Notes under the pieces: generated by a model
Told to the model about the DNA's origin: nothing
What the model saw: only the letters and a program-made list of their open reading frames with translations
Databases searched by the model: none
NCBI GenBank assembly: GCA_947359465.1
Contig: OX375873.1
Span: 131,642,899 to 131,706,898, forward strand
Reading direction: 5' to 3'
DNA: 64,000 nucleotides
Origin: Metellina segmentata
Taxonomy: Eukaryota; Arthropoda; Arachnida; Araneae; Tetragnathidae
In this document: piece after piece, positions 33,301 through 48,300 of the stretch
How positions within the stretch are numbered: the first letter of the stretch is position 1
How the letters are laid out: every line of letters starts with the position of its first letter
Program-made: the position numbers and the translations under genes

Positions 33301-36300
33301 ATTTTTGCTAATGACCAGATACGTGTCGAAAAAACTACCAGAATGGTTTACATTTGAAAGTGTGTTGTATAACATCTATATATATAAAACACTAACGTAC
33401 GTGGACCCGAAATCGACGTTATTTGTGTATCGTCGAATGGCAACAATCAACGTAAATAAAATAACCCAGATATTTTTAATTCTTGCTGTTTTCAAATAGC
33501 CGAGGTCAATTTCTATGCAAAATAAGGAATTAAATAGTAATATTTATGTTTGAACTGACTTTTTATTTCTTCCTTTGATGTAAAAGTAATTTAAACGTAA
33601 TTTTGCTACCAGGTATCTAGCCACATCAGAATTAATGTTTACTTTTTTAATTTGATTTAGAGTTTAGAGTTTTTGATTTAGAATTCGTTTGGGTATTTGA
33701 GTTGACTGCGAGATGTTGCGGACATATTTGAGGATTCCCAAGTAGTATAAATATGAGTTATTTTTGTTAATAAATAATTATTGTCTTTGTCAATATCATT
33801 GAAAGTCTTTTGTCGCATTATTCTATTTCACAATATATTCAGGAAGTCGAATTTCAACACGTTTGAAAAGATACGTACTTATTTTTTTTTTCAGAATTTT
33901 GCCTTTTTTCAAGGTTTGGAATTTTATTTTTGTTTGCATTATGTGTTCCGATACATTACCTATTGCAGAAATATTATTTAGGAGTTAGATTTTAATGATA
34001 TGTCTATTTCCTGCAAAATATCACTAGACATGGATAATTTTATAGCGGTATATGTATATTTCGACCAACTTTACTTAAATATTTGATTGAATACGCAATG
34101 ATTTGAAGAATTGTTTCATAAAAATAAATAAAATATACAAATCAAAACATGTTTAATTACGGTGCGTAAAAATTAAAAAGAAAAGCACTATTACACACCG
34201 CCGAGCGCTAGCCGGCGCAGCCCGGCTAGTTTTAACTATAAATCTGTCATATTGATAAGATTGTTTCATTGCACTTTGTGCGTTCTCTCGCAGGAATTGG
34301 CCGAGCAACCGCTTACGATATGGCCAGACGAAATGCTCGCGTCCTACTTGCGTGTCGGAATATAGGAAAAGCCAACAGAGTCGCTGAAAAAATCAAGTCT
34401 TCCACGGGTAATCGGAATGTCATTGTCAAGTGCCTCGACCTCTGCTCTTTCGAGTCTGTCAGAAAATGTGCTCAAAATGTTCTAGACTCTGAAGAAAATC
34501 TTCACGTTCTCATCAACAACGCCGGTATATCAAGTAAGAGAAATGTTTGATACCCCTAAACATGAAACCATTTAGTAAAATTGCAGTATTTTCAAAATCC
34601 AACTGATAGCTTAAAATATGTGAAAGATGGTCAGTATGTAATTCGGTGGAACAAAACATCAACCATAATCAGGACAGAAGGCAACGACACGTGTTCAAAC
34701 TTTACGTTGCGGAGCTTAGATTTGTTCAAACGTCTCACGAAAACGGCTTTTTCGCATGTTCGTTCCATCCCCTTACCTAATTACCTAACTTGAGCGACAG
34801 AGCCTTGAGGGGCATTTACGACTGACGCTTTCCTTTCATAGTATTGAGTGGCGTATCGTTTGGTGCTGGGGAGATCACCGGAGCGACCGTCTGCCTTTCC
34901 TCCAAATATTTCACTCGTCACGGTCGACAGGGTAGAGTACCGACCAAAAGGAGGAATCCTCTAGAACAGTGCTCCCCAACCTTTTTATCGCCGCGGACCG
35001 GATCAACGTTTGATAATTTTAACGCGGCCCGATGGGGGGGGGGGAGATACGTTGATTGTTTATATTTTAGATTGTTTTGATTTAATAATTTTAATTTAAT
35101 TGGATTTAAACATGCCTTCAAAATAAAATACAGTTACACCAAAAAATGAATATAATGTGATTTAACATTTTAACTCACTAGAACGCTAAATCAATAAAAT
35201 AATTTCCCAATCACAAAAAACCCACGAAGCGCTCGAACTCTTTTAAAAGCAAAGACAGGTGATCGTGCACCAACTAGTAGAATGAATGTTTAGGCTCAGT
35301 CTCGCCTAAAATCCCCGGTAATGTCTGAAACATGTCCAAAATGCATCTGTTCACGCGCCGTCCCCACAACTTGAGTTTGGTTTAAATGCAGCTACTTTGT
35401 CTGCCAACTTGAAAACAGCTGTCACATTTGTCAAAATTAGAAAATAGAGAAATACAGAATTCAGAAATCATAATTGAAGCTCTAGTAACAGAACAAATTT
35501 TAAGTTCTGATTTACCGCCTCCTAATTTGAGTGGAAATTTCTTAGATTAGAACCGCACAAACCCGAGATAAATACACCAAAGTAAATAAAATGGAAATAA
35601 TTTAATATTTCTTGGACGGCCCGGTACCATTTGATCCACGGCCCGGTACCGATCCGCGGCCCGGGGGTTGGGGACCATTGTTCTAGAAGGTCAGTCGCTG
35701 ACAGCTCGTAAATGGTGATGGATGCCAGCGGTCACTCTAAAGTTGAATAACATCCAAAGTACACAGAGCTATACCATGCCGCTGGTGTAAACGAAATTTT
35801 AGTGGTAACGATTGTTTACCTGCCGCAGCGTAAAGGTTAATGTAAAAGTCATGAATAGTGTTTCCACAACTCGCAGTTTTAATTAAACCCTTCCAGGCTA
35901 CGAGTGAAAGTGCACGATTGGAAATCGCATCCCGATCCAACCAGACTGTTGAGCTGGTGCTTGATAAATTTGTGGTGGCCTCGTATATTCTCACATTGGC
36001 ATGTTGTGGAAATTTGGAGAGTGAGATTACAACTCGGGTGTTGACCTCGTCATCTGAAAGTGATTCACTGTTATAAGGTTTCAAATTTGCTAAGTAGTGT
36101 ATTTGACTGCTGCATTTCTGTGGTCAAGGGGAATAACTGAATGTCTAAAAACTACTTTTCAGAAGCGCGTTTCTAAGATTTCCCCCTTGTAAATCCAGTT
36201 TTTATAATAATTTATTTGGATTGCAATATTTGTTTCTCTTCTTTCATGCACACTACTTATTCACTTTTCTATAACGCGTAAGGCCATAAGACAAAACCTC

Positions 36301-39300
36301 CAACAGACGCACTTGTCTCATTTACGACAAAATTTCCACTTATCCAACAATCGTCGACCAACCGGTCTGGTGGTTAAGGTGTTAGCCTCCAGATGAGGAG
36401 GTTCCTGGTTTGAATCCTAGGCAGTTTATGGATATTTGTAAGCGCATGGTGTAGAGGCCGCTGGTTTACCTTAAATTTGTCGTGGCCGAAAGTCCTCACG
36501 TTGGGTTGGTGTGGAAGCTTGGAGAGTGGGGTGTCAGCTCGGGTGTTGCCACGTCATCTAACCACGGTTAAAAATTACGTGTTGTTTTTCTAGGTTCTTT
36601 CTCTTCGAGATTGATCCCGGAAACACCACTTGCATCTATTCAATGTCCCATTTTAACATTGGCCGACCAACCGGTATAGTGGTTAAGGTGTTAGCCTCTA
36701 GATCGGAAGGTTCCTGGTTCGAATCCGGATCCGGGCATGGATGTTTGTAAGCGTATGGTGTAGAGGCTGCTGGTGCACCTTAAATCTGTCGTGGCCGAAA
36801 GTCCTCACGTTGGGTTGGTGTGGAAGTTTGGAGAGTGGGGTGCCAGCTCAGGTGTTGCTTCGTCATCTGACCGTGGTTCAAAATTACGAGCTGTTGTCCT
36901 CGGATCTTTCCCTTAAGAGACTGATCCCGGATCGTCGTCAATAGCCCGTTGTGTTGCTCTAGTACGACGTTAACTAAAATTACTAATTACCCATTTTAAC
37001 AATAGTAATTATCGTAATTGAAGGACCACGGTTGGCAGAGTTGGTTGAGTCGTAGAATAACAACCGGAGGGTTGCGAGTTCAAAACTCGATCCAACCAAA
37101 GTCCGTCGTGAATTTGAGGACTGCCGCACCTTATACCGGTCGTGGCCTCAAATTAACGTTGGCGTTTGGAGGATAAGGTGCTAGTTCAGGTGTTTGCCTC
37201 GTCATATATGACCGATATTCAAAATCACTAGGCTTTGTCCTCGGATTTTTCCTTTCTGGATTGATCCTGGACTGTACTAATAGACTGTTTTGTTCCAGTG
37301 CGAGGTAAATTTAGCTACCCGTCAAGTTGAAAGGCGTAAAAGCACTAGTGTGCTAGATAAATTAAGTATAGAGTTTGGCTTCTTTTAAGTATTCTGATTA
37401 TGTAGGGTCAAACAAAACGAACATTTAAATTCCTGTTCCAAGAACACACGTGTTGCGTCAAAAACTAGGAAATCATCAAATCTGCCATCTTCAACAGTAT
37501 TGAGAATTCTCTCAACAATTTGTATCACTTTCGTTTCTGTGGAATCAATCTCCAAGATCTATTCCCGAGTCGCATATTAAAGAAGCTTTAAGGTAGGTGT
37601 TCCAAATATCGCCCCTGTGCTTAATATCGTCTACTCCTGTTTGCAATCTACTATGTGCGACATCTATAAGTTTATGTAGTTACCTTGATGGTCTACGGTT
37701 TTGCCACACGTAGCGCTACCGGCAAGTTTCCTATGAGTTATATCAACACTATTGTATTTGAGGCCATGATCACAACGTATTTTTTTGTCTCCAATCATTC
37801 AGGGAATATCCAGGTAAGTGTTTCCAAATCATAATTTCGTTTATGTTACTTAAAAGTACATTAAATACTAAAGGTAGGTATGCTCTACTAGCAATATGTT
37901 TTTTTAGTAGCTCCTAATTTCGCTTGGTGGGTGCTAATATGAACCGGGGTAGGCGATATTAGGAGAACTCACAATTGAAAATTATCTTGGGACACTTTAT
38001 GAAGTTTTACTAGTTAACTTAAACTGACATATATAAAGAAGGTATATTACCTCTGGAAACCAAAGGAAAATACACAGTCCAGTCACATTAATGTGACCAC
38101 CTGTCAAAAACCAGAATAACCACCTTTGGCAGAGCGGAGTACAGCGAGACGTGCAGGAAGAGAGTCAAATAGGTTTCTGAAGGTGTTCACTGGGGTGTTG
38201 AGCCATGCGACTCCAGTGCCGTGGCCAGCTGCGCTAGATTACGCGGTTGAGGATCCATGGCAATTGTTGCAGGGTGTTTGCTTTCAGACGTTTCACGCCG
38301 TATACGCCAACGTCCATCTGTCCGATGGAGCATGAAACGTGATTCATTGGAAAAAGCCACCTGTCGCCACTCTGTGGACGTCTAGTTGCGGTACTGGCGT
38401 GCAAATTCCAGCCTTCGTCGCCGATGAACAGCAGTCAACATAGGTGCATTAACCAGGCGTCTGCTGCGGAGGCCCATGCGCAGCAACGTTCGCTGAACCG
38501 TTGTTGAGGATACACTCTTGGTAGCCCCTTGGTTCATCTGGGCTGTCAGTTGCTCAACAATTGCACGTCTATTCGCCCGAACGCATCTCCGTAGCCTTCG
38601 TTCGCCTCTGTCATTTATAGCCCGTGGTGCACCACATGTGCCACGCCGCTGATTTTGGATAGTGCCATTTTGCCATGTACGGTATACTTTTACCACGGCG
38701 GCACGCGAACAGTTCACAAAATTAGCCGTTTCTGAAATGCTTCCACCCTTGGCCCCAAAGCCAATAATCATGCCCTTTTGGACGTCGGATAAATCGTTAC
38801 GTTTCTGCACTACGCCAACGATTGAAATGCTTTCCGATACCCTAAGACATCCTTTATATACACTCCACTGCAATGTGCTGCCACCTGCCTTTTGTGATTG
38901 GTTATTTCACGTTGACGTCGAAAGTAGGTGGTGGTCACATTAATGTGACTGGACTGTATAGTTCCTAGTAATATTCATTTAGTTTCCAGCTTGATTTCCC
39001 AACCCATGAGTTGAAGATACATAGAAATAGATAGGGTAAATGCTCCAAATATCGCCTATACTATATATTTTTGTTATATTCCATACTAATACCTCCCCGC
39101 CTTTACACGTGCCTGTGAAGATATAATTAAAATAGAGTGGTCGCAAAGAGAGCCTATATTCTAGGGTAATACATTTAAACTCGTGTTTTCTTCTCGTTGT
39201 TTACTTCTGTTTTTTCATTCTTTATTACTCGTACTTTGATGATTTAAAAATATTTTACTACGAGAAATGCTATTGATTTTTCGTCCTTAGTCTCATCTAA

Positions 39301-42300
39301 ATATAAACTCCCAGTAGAAATGAAAACTGCCATCACAGAATTTAACATTAAAAACTGGCTCCTTTTATTCTACTAGTAGTACTGCATTAGTGCTAGTCAA
39401 GTAAAGATATCTCCATGCTTGCTATTTTAACAGTTGATTCATGTTGTAAGTAAATGATAACATAGTGTATCGGTACATCGTGATCGTCTTACTGATTTCT
39501 GTCGTTATCGCATACTTATATGAGCGCCTTGTAACAACCTTCAATCCGAAACGACCATATTTGTAGACACTGCCATTTCGACTAGAAAAGTAGCATTGAC
39601 TATGTATTAAAAATTTTAAACACTTATCGTGTTTGTATTTAAACTGAACATAAAAAAAAATAAGAACCTTAATGCAGAATCAGACGAACTTGGTATGAAC
39701 CAATCTCAAAAGATTTTTTGGGTCGAAGTTTGATTGAAGTTTATATAATAGCAGTCAATAGAAGTTTCGATTATTACACGTATCGAGATAATATAAATGT
39801 AAATGAAAGCAGTAAAATATTTACAAGAAATGGCTCATATAGGCTCTCAAGGCTATTAGAATAGGTATCTTGGAACAGCAGTTTTTCTGAATACATGGGT
39901 AGAAGAAATATTAGTTCACCGTAAAAGTAATTTATATGAATTTTGGAAAGGAAAATCTGTATTACGTATTACTAGTTTTGAACACAAGGTAAATGAGTTT
40001 AGTAAATTAATCAAAATTAGTTATTTAAACATTTGCATGTTATGTCTGTAACAGTTCCGTTCTTATGCTTACTGATCAATCATTCAAGCTGATTGCTTTC
40101 ATTTATCCGAAATTTTTTTTATCAATAATAAAAACAAAAATAACTTAAGAAAACTCTTAATCTCCATATTTACTCTAACCTCTAGGATTCTTTCAGCCAA
40201 TCAATGTGTTTGTTTAGTCACTAGCCACTGCGTGCCCGTGACAGTTCTTTTCGTGGGGTCAGGTGTTAACACCGCTCACTAACCCTCGGTGATTAATACG
40301 CATTTCCATTTGGTTTTCTTCTCAAATCAACACCAAAGGTAGCGCCGTGATGGCCTCGTCATTGTCAAATGTGGAAAAAGGACACTGATCAGAGACACAC
40401 AAACACTTCCTTTTACAATCTAATCATCTTGTATTTGATTCCTTTACCCCGAGAGAGTATACCTCTACACTTATTAAAAATAACCATATCTGTCAATAAA
40501 TGTATGCCTTATCTTTTTATAAAAAATAAAAAGGTTCTAATAAGTTTGTTGTACATGTTACATTATTATAAACTGAAAAAAAAATAGGAATTATCAAGGA
40601 AAGAAAGTAATGTGTAAAATATTTTTGTACTAAAAAACATGTCTGAAACTTTCGGTACATTGACTTATATGAAAATGTTGGTTTGATTTGTCAGCTTTAA
40701 CGTGTATTGGGTGCGATACCCTTCTTTCCTATGATAGATTTATGAATATGAGGAATACCTCCACCTCCAGCAATGGTTGCTTTAATAAGTGAATCCAATT
40801 TTTTCATCACCACGAATAGCCAATTGAAGATGGCGACGTGTGATTCTTTTCACCTTCAACATTCTTTCCAGCTAACTCCAACACCTACAGGTTATCAATA
40901 AACATTGATGGAAAATGTTAAATGTTTTCCAAAAAATTGTCTTGACGAATCAAGTCATTGCTACAGTATTTTCTGGAGTTAAATTTTAAGACAAAAAAAA
41001 ATTATAACTGAGTTGAGAAACCATAACATTTGTGAATTTATTTCTTTGTAGTCATTATGTATGTTACGAGGTAAAAATAGTCCACTCCGAATTCTCGAGA
41101 CTGAGAAGGTTTGAACTTGCTCTAGTTTATTTCTTCGTTTACAAACCATGTAAGAACGAATTCAATTAATCAAAATGAATTAATTAATAATTTTAATGTA
41201 ATCTGTTAGTGGTCATTTTCGTATCCTTATACTTATTTACAAATCAATCATTCAACATTTTTCTTTGTTCAATAATAGAAACAAAAATAAGCTTTGATAA
41301 AAAAAACTCTTCATCCTCCGTTCCGTATTTACATTTAATCATCTAAGATGTTTACACCATATATCTGTCAATATGTATGATTTCTAATCAGTTTTGAACC
41401 TTCTTTAGCAATAAAAAATTTTCAACTAATATATAGGGTGATTCTACGGTCATGGGACAAACTTGGAAAGGTGGTACAGCTTACTAAAACGCACATTTTT
41501 TTTGTTTAGCAGTGTTGGGTCGGAAGTGACACGTGTTGGCACGAACACAAAAAATGAGACATGGACCGAAAAACATTGCTTATTTACAACATAATTGCAA
41601 AGGGGTTCTTTGCAGCAATATATTTCCAATAAATGCTCAAAATTGCGACCGTCAACAGTAATACATGCTAGGTAGCGTCGAAGGAATGATTAGCGAACAA
41701 TTCCAAAGATGACAGGCATTTCGCGCACGCTTGCAGCCGCAATGGATGGTCAAGCAACGAGGTCCTCTATTGAGTCAACTGGAGTCCCGTAAACGAAGGT
41801 CTTCAGATGCCCCCATAAGAAGTAATCGATGCACGATGAATCTGGTAATCGGGGTGGCCATCGGACTGGTCTACCACGCCCAATCCATCGCCATGCAAAA
41901 CTGGCATCCAGGTATTTGCGCACAACTACGTCATTTCCGACCATACATACATTCCTATACGATAAATGTATGTTTTGTAAGCTGTACCACCCCTCCAAGT
42001 TTTACCCGTGACCGTAGAATCACCCTGTATGTGGTCAATTAGTCATAGTTGAGAGGCAACAGTGAGACTACTCTAATCGGAAACCTCGTGTGACACTCAG
42101 TGTTGGTAATTAAGTTAGGTTTTCTCACTTTTCAAACCACAATAGTACAAATGTTTAATACATAAAATAGACGCAAAATGATTTGATTGGATTTCATTGG
42201 AACTTCCTGGATTCACCTGGTGATCAATTTATCTCACTTTAGAGAAAACTTCTTTTTTTAATTTTAAAATATCCTATTTCAGGATCAGAAACGGAGTTTA

Positions 42301-45300
42301 CCGAAGATGGGTACGAGAAAATTATACAATCAAATCATCTCGGACATTTCCTATTTACCTTTTTACTACTAGGTAAGAATTGACGAAGTTCCGCTATTGT
42401 AAATAATAATCAAATTAAATTCAGTGCTTCTAACAATCGGTAACACTTTGCAGATCTTTTAAAGCGGAGTTCTCCTAGTCGAATTATCAATGTCGCGTCA
42501 GCAGCACACAGCATGGCAAAACTGGGATACCTCGAAGACTTCAAGAATGAGAAAAATCTCAGAGATTTCGCTGTTTACGCAAACAGCAAACTTGCCAATA
42601 TTTTGTTTACTACAGAGCTGGCGCGAAGACTGTCAAACACAGGTATATAAGAAATTTCGGTTTCATTTAAATTATTCAGAAGGCTTATCAATTTTCTGTA
42701 AAAACTACAAGTTGGTAGGGTACAGAAAATTGCACCGTATTCATTAAAAGAATAATTGAAAGGGGCTTGCTGTGATACCTTTTGGAGCTCTATGGATTTG
42801 CCGGAATTATATATTAGCCATCACGATCACGATATATAATACCTTGATTTATTACTACATCCCCTATTTACTATGTTTGCTAATCTTTTTTTTACATGGG
42901 GTAACGCCTAAAATATTTATTTTATACTAACGTAATTCAGTATTTATAATTGTTTTGCAGAGTGCTTAGAAAATATCTGGCAAAATAGAAGTGTGCACAA
43001 AAAAAACATTTTGTCAGAATGTGTGTCCAGTAATATGACGTTTAGGTGGCAGAGGACGCTGTTTAAGTCGGTCAATAACATCGTTCCTGGGGCGTAAGGG
43101 CGTCATTACTAACTCCTAACTCGTAATTTCAATGGCATGCACATATTAAGAGCTTGCCGTTGAAAATCAGAGTGGGGAATGAGGCCTTACGCCATAGATA
43201 CTATGTTCTTGACTGATATAAGCAACGCCATCTACTACATAAACACGGAATTTCCGTACCCACATTATTTGGTAAAAATATTTATTTGTTCTCCTCTACA
43301 ACCAATTACAATTTGGCCAGATATTTTTGAAACGCCCTGTATTAATTTCGCTTCTTGTTTCATCTTTGTTACACTTTCTGCGAACCCTATCATTTGAATA
43401 TTGTTATATCAACGCTAATTAATACAGGGTGTCCCAAAAGGATCAGTACAACTTCAAACATTTCTCTCTATATTAAAAAAATGTTAACGCCGCCGCCGCC
43501 GCCGCAGCCGCAGAATTGAAAACTGTGCTATTTAGCTCGATTCTTAGACGGTTTCCCGAGAAAGTACTGATCGGAAAAAAACAAAATTGACATGGTTTGT
43601 TCTTCATCGTATTCCCTGGACAATTATTAAGATTTTTTTCCGATGCGGCTATTAGTTTAGGGTTTATTAAGTGTTAAAATTGAAGAAGCGAAATTTCTTC
43701 CGCGAGTGAGCAAAACACGTACAAATTTTCAGTCTTCAGCCGTGAGTTTTTTTTAAAGAGTACCTCTCAACGTAAACTTTTGCAGCTCGTCGAGTTTTTT
43801 TTTAAATTTCAATTTGGTTCTTGATAATATTTTTTTGAAATTCGGGAAAAAATCGGGACATTTTTATTACTTTTTTTTAAAACTGCCGTATCTATATTTT
43901 ATTACTATTATTTTTTAATTTTTTAAATATAGCAGTATACCTCAGACTGTACTCTTTCTTACGGTACCATTATTTTTAAAATTGGTTCATAAATAAATTC
44001 GATGCAATCAAAAGTTGGTGACACAAATTTCGTATTTTTTATTTCGCTTAGCAAATTCGCGGAGGGTTGTATTTTTGACTATCGGGTTTGCCAGATATCA
44101 AATTTATCGTAGCAACAATTGCCATAAAAACGATTTCTTTTTATTTGGCGAGGTAAAAGGCTCGCTTTTTTCCCTCTGTTCTCAGACGTTTTACCGAGAA
44201 AGTACAAAGTACACATCGTAAAGTTTGGAGATTAACAGGGTTTACTTAAAATTGTACAGGGAACAAGATGCAGAAGATTTTTTACTGATGCGGCTATTAG
44301 TTTAGGGTGCATTAAGTGTTAAAGCAAAAAAGAGTGAAATCACTTGCGTAAGAGGTATTGGTTTGCGAAGCAAACCAAACGGGATTGCGTAGCAACCCAC
44401 GGGGGTCGGCGAGCGTAAGCGAGCAGGGGGAGAAGCCCTCGCTGTGACGTGATGGACCGTAAAGGGAAATCAGGATAATACAAATTATTCAGATAGTTTC
44501 ACTCTGCGAAAGGAATCCCCGGGGGTTGGCGAGCGTAAGCGAGCAGGGGGCGGAGCCCCCTAGTATTTAAAAAAAAGAATAGGACTACAGCAAAACTAGT
44601 TACAACAATAGATAGAATAACTCGTTTTTTTTCTACTACCTTAGTAAATTTCCACATGAAATCCCTTAGTAGCACAAAGAATATCAAGACGATTTTCCGA
44701 CTCAATCCACGAACGTTTCAGCATGCTAACATCAACAGTGGTTACAACTGTTTGGATCTTTTGTTTCAATTCCACGACACTTAACTTTTGTTCGGTACAC
44801 AGCATCTTTTGCATAACCCCAAAAGAAAAGGTCTAGTGAAGTAATGTCAGTAGAACGGGGCAGCCATGCTTTGGAGTCATCCAATCGACACATTGAACTT
44901 TCTTCACGGGATCCGCCATTTTGAATAACTGAATTATTTAAAAATCATTTGCGTGTTGTGCAGCGCTATCAATAATCGGAAACATACTGTAGAAAAATTT
45001 TTTGAATTATTATATCTATTGTAACTAGTTTTACTGTAGGCCTATTCTTTATTTTAAAATAATTTTTTGAAGTTGTACTGATCTTTTTGGGACACCTTGT
45101 ATTTCTCCAGGGTTTCTTGGACAGACGCTGGTAGACATAACGTGAATATATACATTTTTTAAATCGTGACTATCATCATATCAGGAGCTCAAGGTCGAGC
45201 TGCCTTCTTTAACGAGTGTTTGGGTCCAAAATTTGTTTCACGTCAACAAGTTAGTCTAGTAATAAAAATGATATAATTTAAAACTAGTCATTAAGCATGT

Positions 45301-48300
45301 ATTGAAAATACTTTCATTTGCGTATGGTTTGATATGGTATGGTAAAAGAAAGTATTTTGCAAATTGAAAGTACATCGATAAAATATTTAGGTCAATTATA
45401 TTCATTTTACTGGATATTTTGTACAATATTTAGGTTAACATATAATATGGGCCCCGATCACGAGAATTTTATGCTTAAAATCGTGTTAAATACGTTTGAT
45501 TAATGTAACTAAAATGTGTTTCTTAATCGAATTTATGTATAACCAGTATGACTTCATTTGTGTAAGAACATTATAACAAATAAAATATATTAACACGGTA
45601 ACAGCTGGAATCCGATATATTTTCAATATGGTTTAGAAACAGATTAAACCAATGAAATATTAAAAACTTTTTAAAAATATTGAATAAAGTCTAATTTAAC
45701 GAATTTTTGTAGAATACATAATATATAGAAAAAATTGAAAATAGATATCGCTAAGGAAGGTATTATTTCTTATGTTGCAGGTGTGACAGTGAATTGTTTG
45801 CACCCCGGTTGGGTTAAGACAGATATCATGAAGGGAAATTTTAGCTTAGGAGCTAGTCTCGCTAAAGTTTTGTTCATAATTGTTGGAAAGGTAATGGATT
45901 TTCTCTTTATGATTAAACATTTTGCTAACAAATGAGACCGTTGTGTTGCTCCAGTGTGACGTTAATTAAAAAAATAATAAGTTATGTTAGTGGAAAAATT
46001 GATTCACACACTGATGTCCAAAATTATCTTTACATGCATTGAATCACGGCTTTCTCAGAAACTGTTCTATAATTTGAATTTTGTTTGTAATGAGGCATAG
46101 CATCATAAAACATAAATATAAAGGTAAAAAGTTAGTTACAGTACATATGATATAAACTAGCATGAAACAATAAAAATGGCAATACATTCATTGCCATAAA
46201 CATTTGCGAATCAAGAAAAAGTCGTCAAAATGAAACGAAATTTTACATACGTAAGTGCTACTTTGATATAAGTAAGTGATTAGAAAATCAAAGAAAAAGG
46301 ATCATCTATTGCAGAAAAAAGTACAAATGAACGGAAGTTTTAGCACTCTGTTGGACTCCCTCTAGCGCGAATGCACGATGCGTTACGAGCGTGCATTGAG
46401 GCATAAAAGTTCCGTATGCTGTCCTGATACATCTCGTTCCACAGTTGCTGTAAACGCGCCTCTAGTTTGCCCAAACTCGTAGGGTGTCCAACTTGCCGTC
46501 CCAAATGATCCCAGATTTGTTCGATTGGTGACAAATCTGGGGATCTAGCTGGCCAGCGAAGGGTGCTAATGTGGCGGAAGCAGTCATATAACATCCTTGC
46601 TGAGTGTGGCCGAGCATTGTTGAAAATGGCTCATGGGAGCCCTGCCATGAGTGACATCACATGTGGCTGAAGTATGTCATTGTGCCATGAATCAATATTA
46701 GTGGTGACCGTGTATCGTAAGCAATGACACCCCATACCATCACACCAGCTGTGGGAGCGGTGTGTCGCTGCAAAACGAAGGCAGGATTGAGGCGTTCACC
46801 ACGGGGCCTCCACACACGAACACGAATATCATCACTGCTCAAATTGAATCTAGATTCGTCGGTGAAGACAACCTAGTTCCATTCCGTTGCAGTCCAATCT
46901 CGTCGTGCGCGACACCACTCCAAACGGAGGCGTCGGTGGGTGGATGTCCTTTTCAGCACACGTAATGGGCGTCGCGATACCAGATGTCCTTCAGCCAGGC
47001 GCCTTGCGATGGTTCGGGAAGACACAGGGGACGGTAGTGAAGGTGCTGCCTGTGTCTGGATGGCGGTCAATGAGGCAGTTGTCTCCACGCTTGCGTTTCG
47101 TATGATGTGTCTTCTCGACGACTGGTCTGTCGAGGGCGTCCTGTGCCTGGTCGCCATGTAAATGACGTCTCTTCTGTCCACTGGACCCAACACGTCCTCA
47201 CAGTAAAATCAGACGGGCCTACTTGACGAGCTACTCGTCGAGCTGACCATCCAGCTTCTATCATCCCCATGATTCTTCCCCTGTCGAACTCTGACAGCTG
47301 CTCATATTGTCTTCGATGGCGGCGTAACGGCATGTCTACCTCAGCGTTTTCTTTGCAAAAGATTAAGTACACTCAAACAAGCTCTGCTTACCTCTTATAC
47401 TCCAAGGAGAACGAAGTTAAAAGCCCTCTACCTTCATGCCAAGTTTCGTTACAATGTCACAATTATTTCTTGGTGCAAAAAAATTTTATGGCAATGAGTG
47501 TATATGGAAAAAAAGATTGGAAAAAATTACACGTTTTGAGCTTATTTATTTTAACAAAATACACATGTAATAATATGTAATAAAAATTTTATCAAAGTAA
47601 ATTTGTATTTGAAATGAAAAAATTATTGATGAACAAAAAAATCCGTTTTACTTTTTTAAGATTTTATTTTTAATTTCTGACAATAAACGGCACATACGTT
47701 TGCGTACGACTGAAATATCACTGATATGACAATAAATTTTGTGAACATCGTCTTTTATTAATGAATTTCTCTCTGTGATCTCTTGAGCAAAATCGGCACA
47801 AATCTTTGGTGCTGGTGTTTCACCTATGTTACGAATAAATTCAGTTATTTATCGTTGTTTTCGTTAGGTCGTTATATAATTATCTTTAAGAGGCTGTCAA
47901 CAACTTCAGTTCATGTTGAAATTTCCCAGCGCTTTCCTCATTAGTGCGTGTTACATAGATGAAATGATTACTACTATGCCACAAATGAAAAAAAAATTAA
48001 ATTTAATCAAAAAATGTTCTTGGAAATTGGCTTTGCCCGCTCGTGTTAAATCAAAATGACTGGCAGAAAAGAGAATAAATTATAAATTTTAAATTCGTTT
48101 AAAATCGAATTCATGTAAAAAAAGGTCGCGCAAAAACAGAATTAAGTGTAGTTCAATTGCTTACTACTTTTGTTCTACGTTTTGGTTGGTTCATTTTAAT
48201 TAGGCATTGGTTTTGAATAAATCCGATTGCTTTTTAAATACACTGAATTTTAAAAACATCGATCTTTTTGGGACTATGTATTATCAACATCGATGTTTTA

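Noticed and set aside
34833..35080. 78-codon ORF next to a G-run
   Set aside because: It spans the left end of a hAT-type non-autonomous element, and its GC-rich part is the terminal-repeat region.
43489..43513. GCC repeat as a possible coding or CpG-island signal
   Set aside because: It lies within a Helitron in an intron and is a simple microsatellite.
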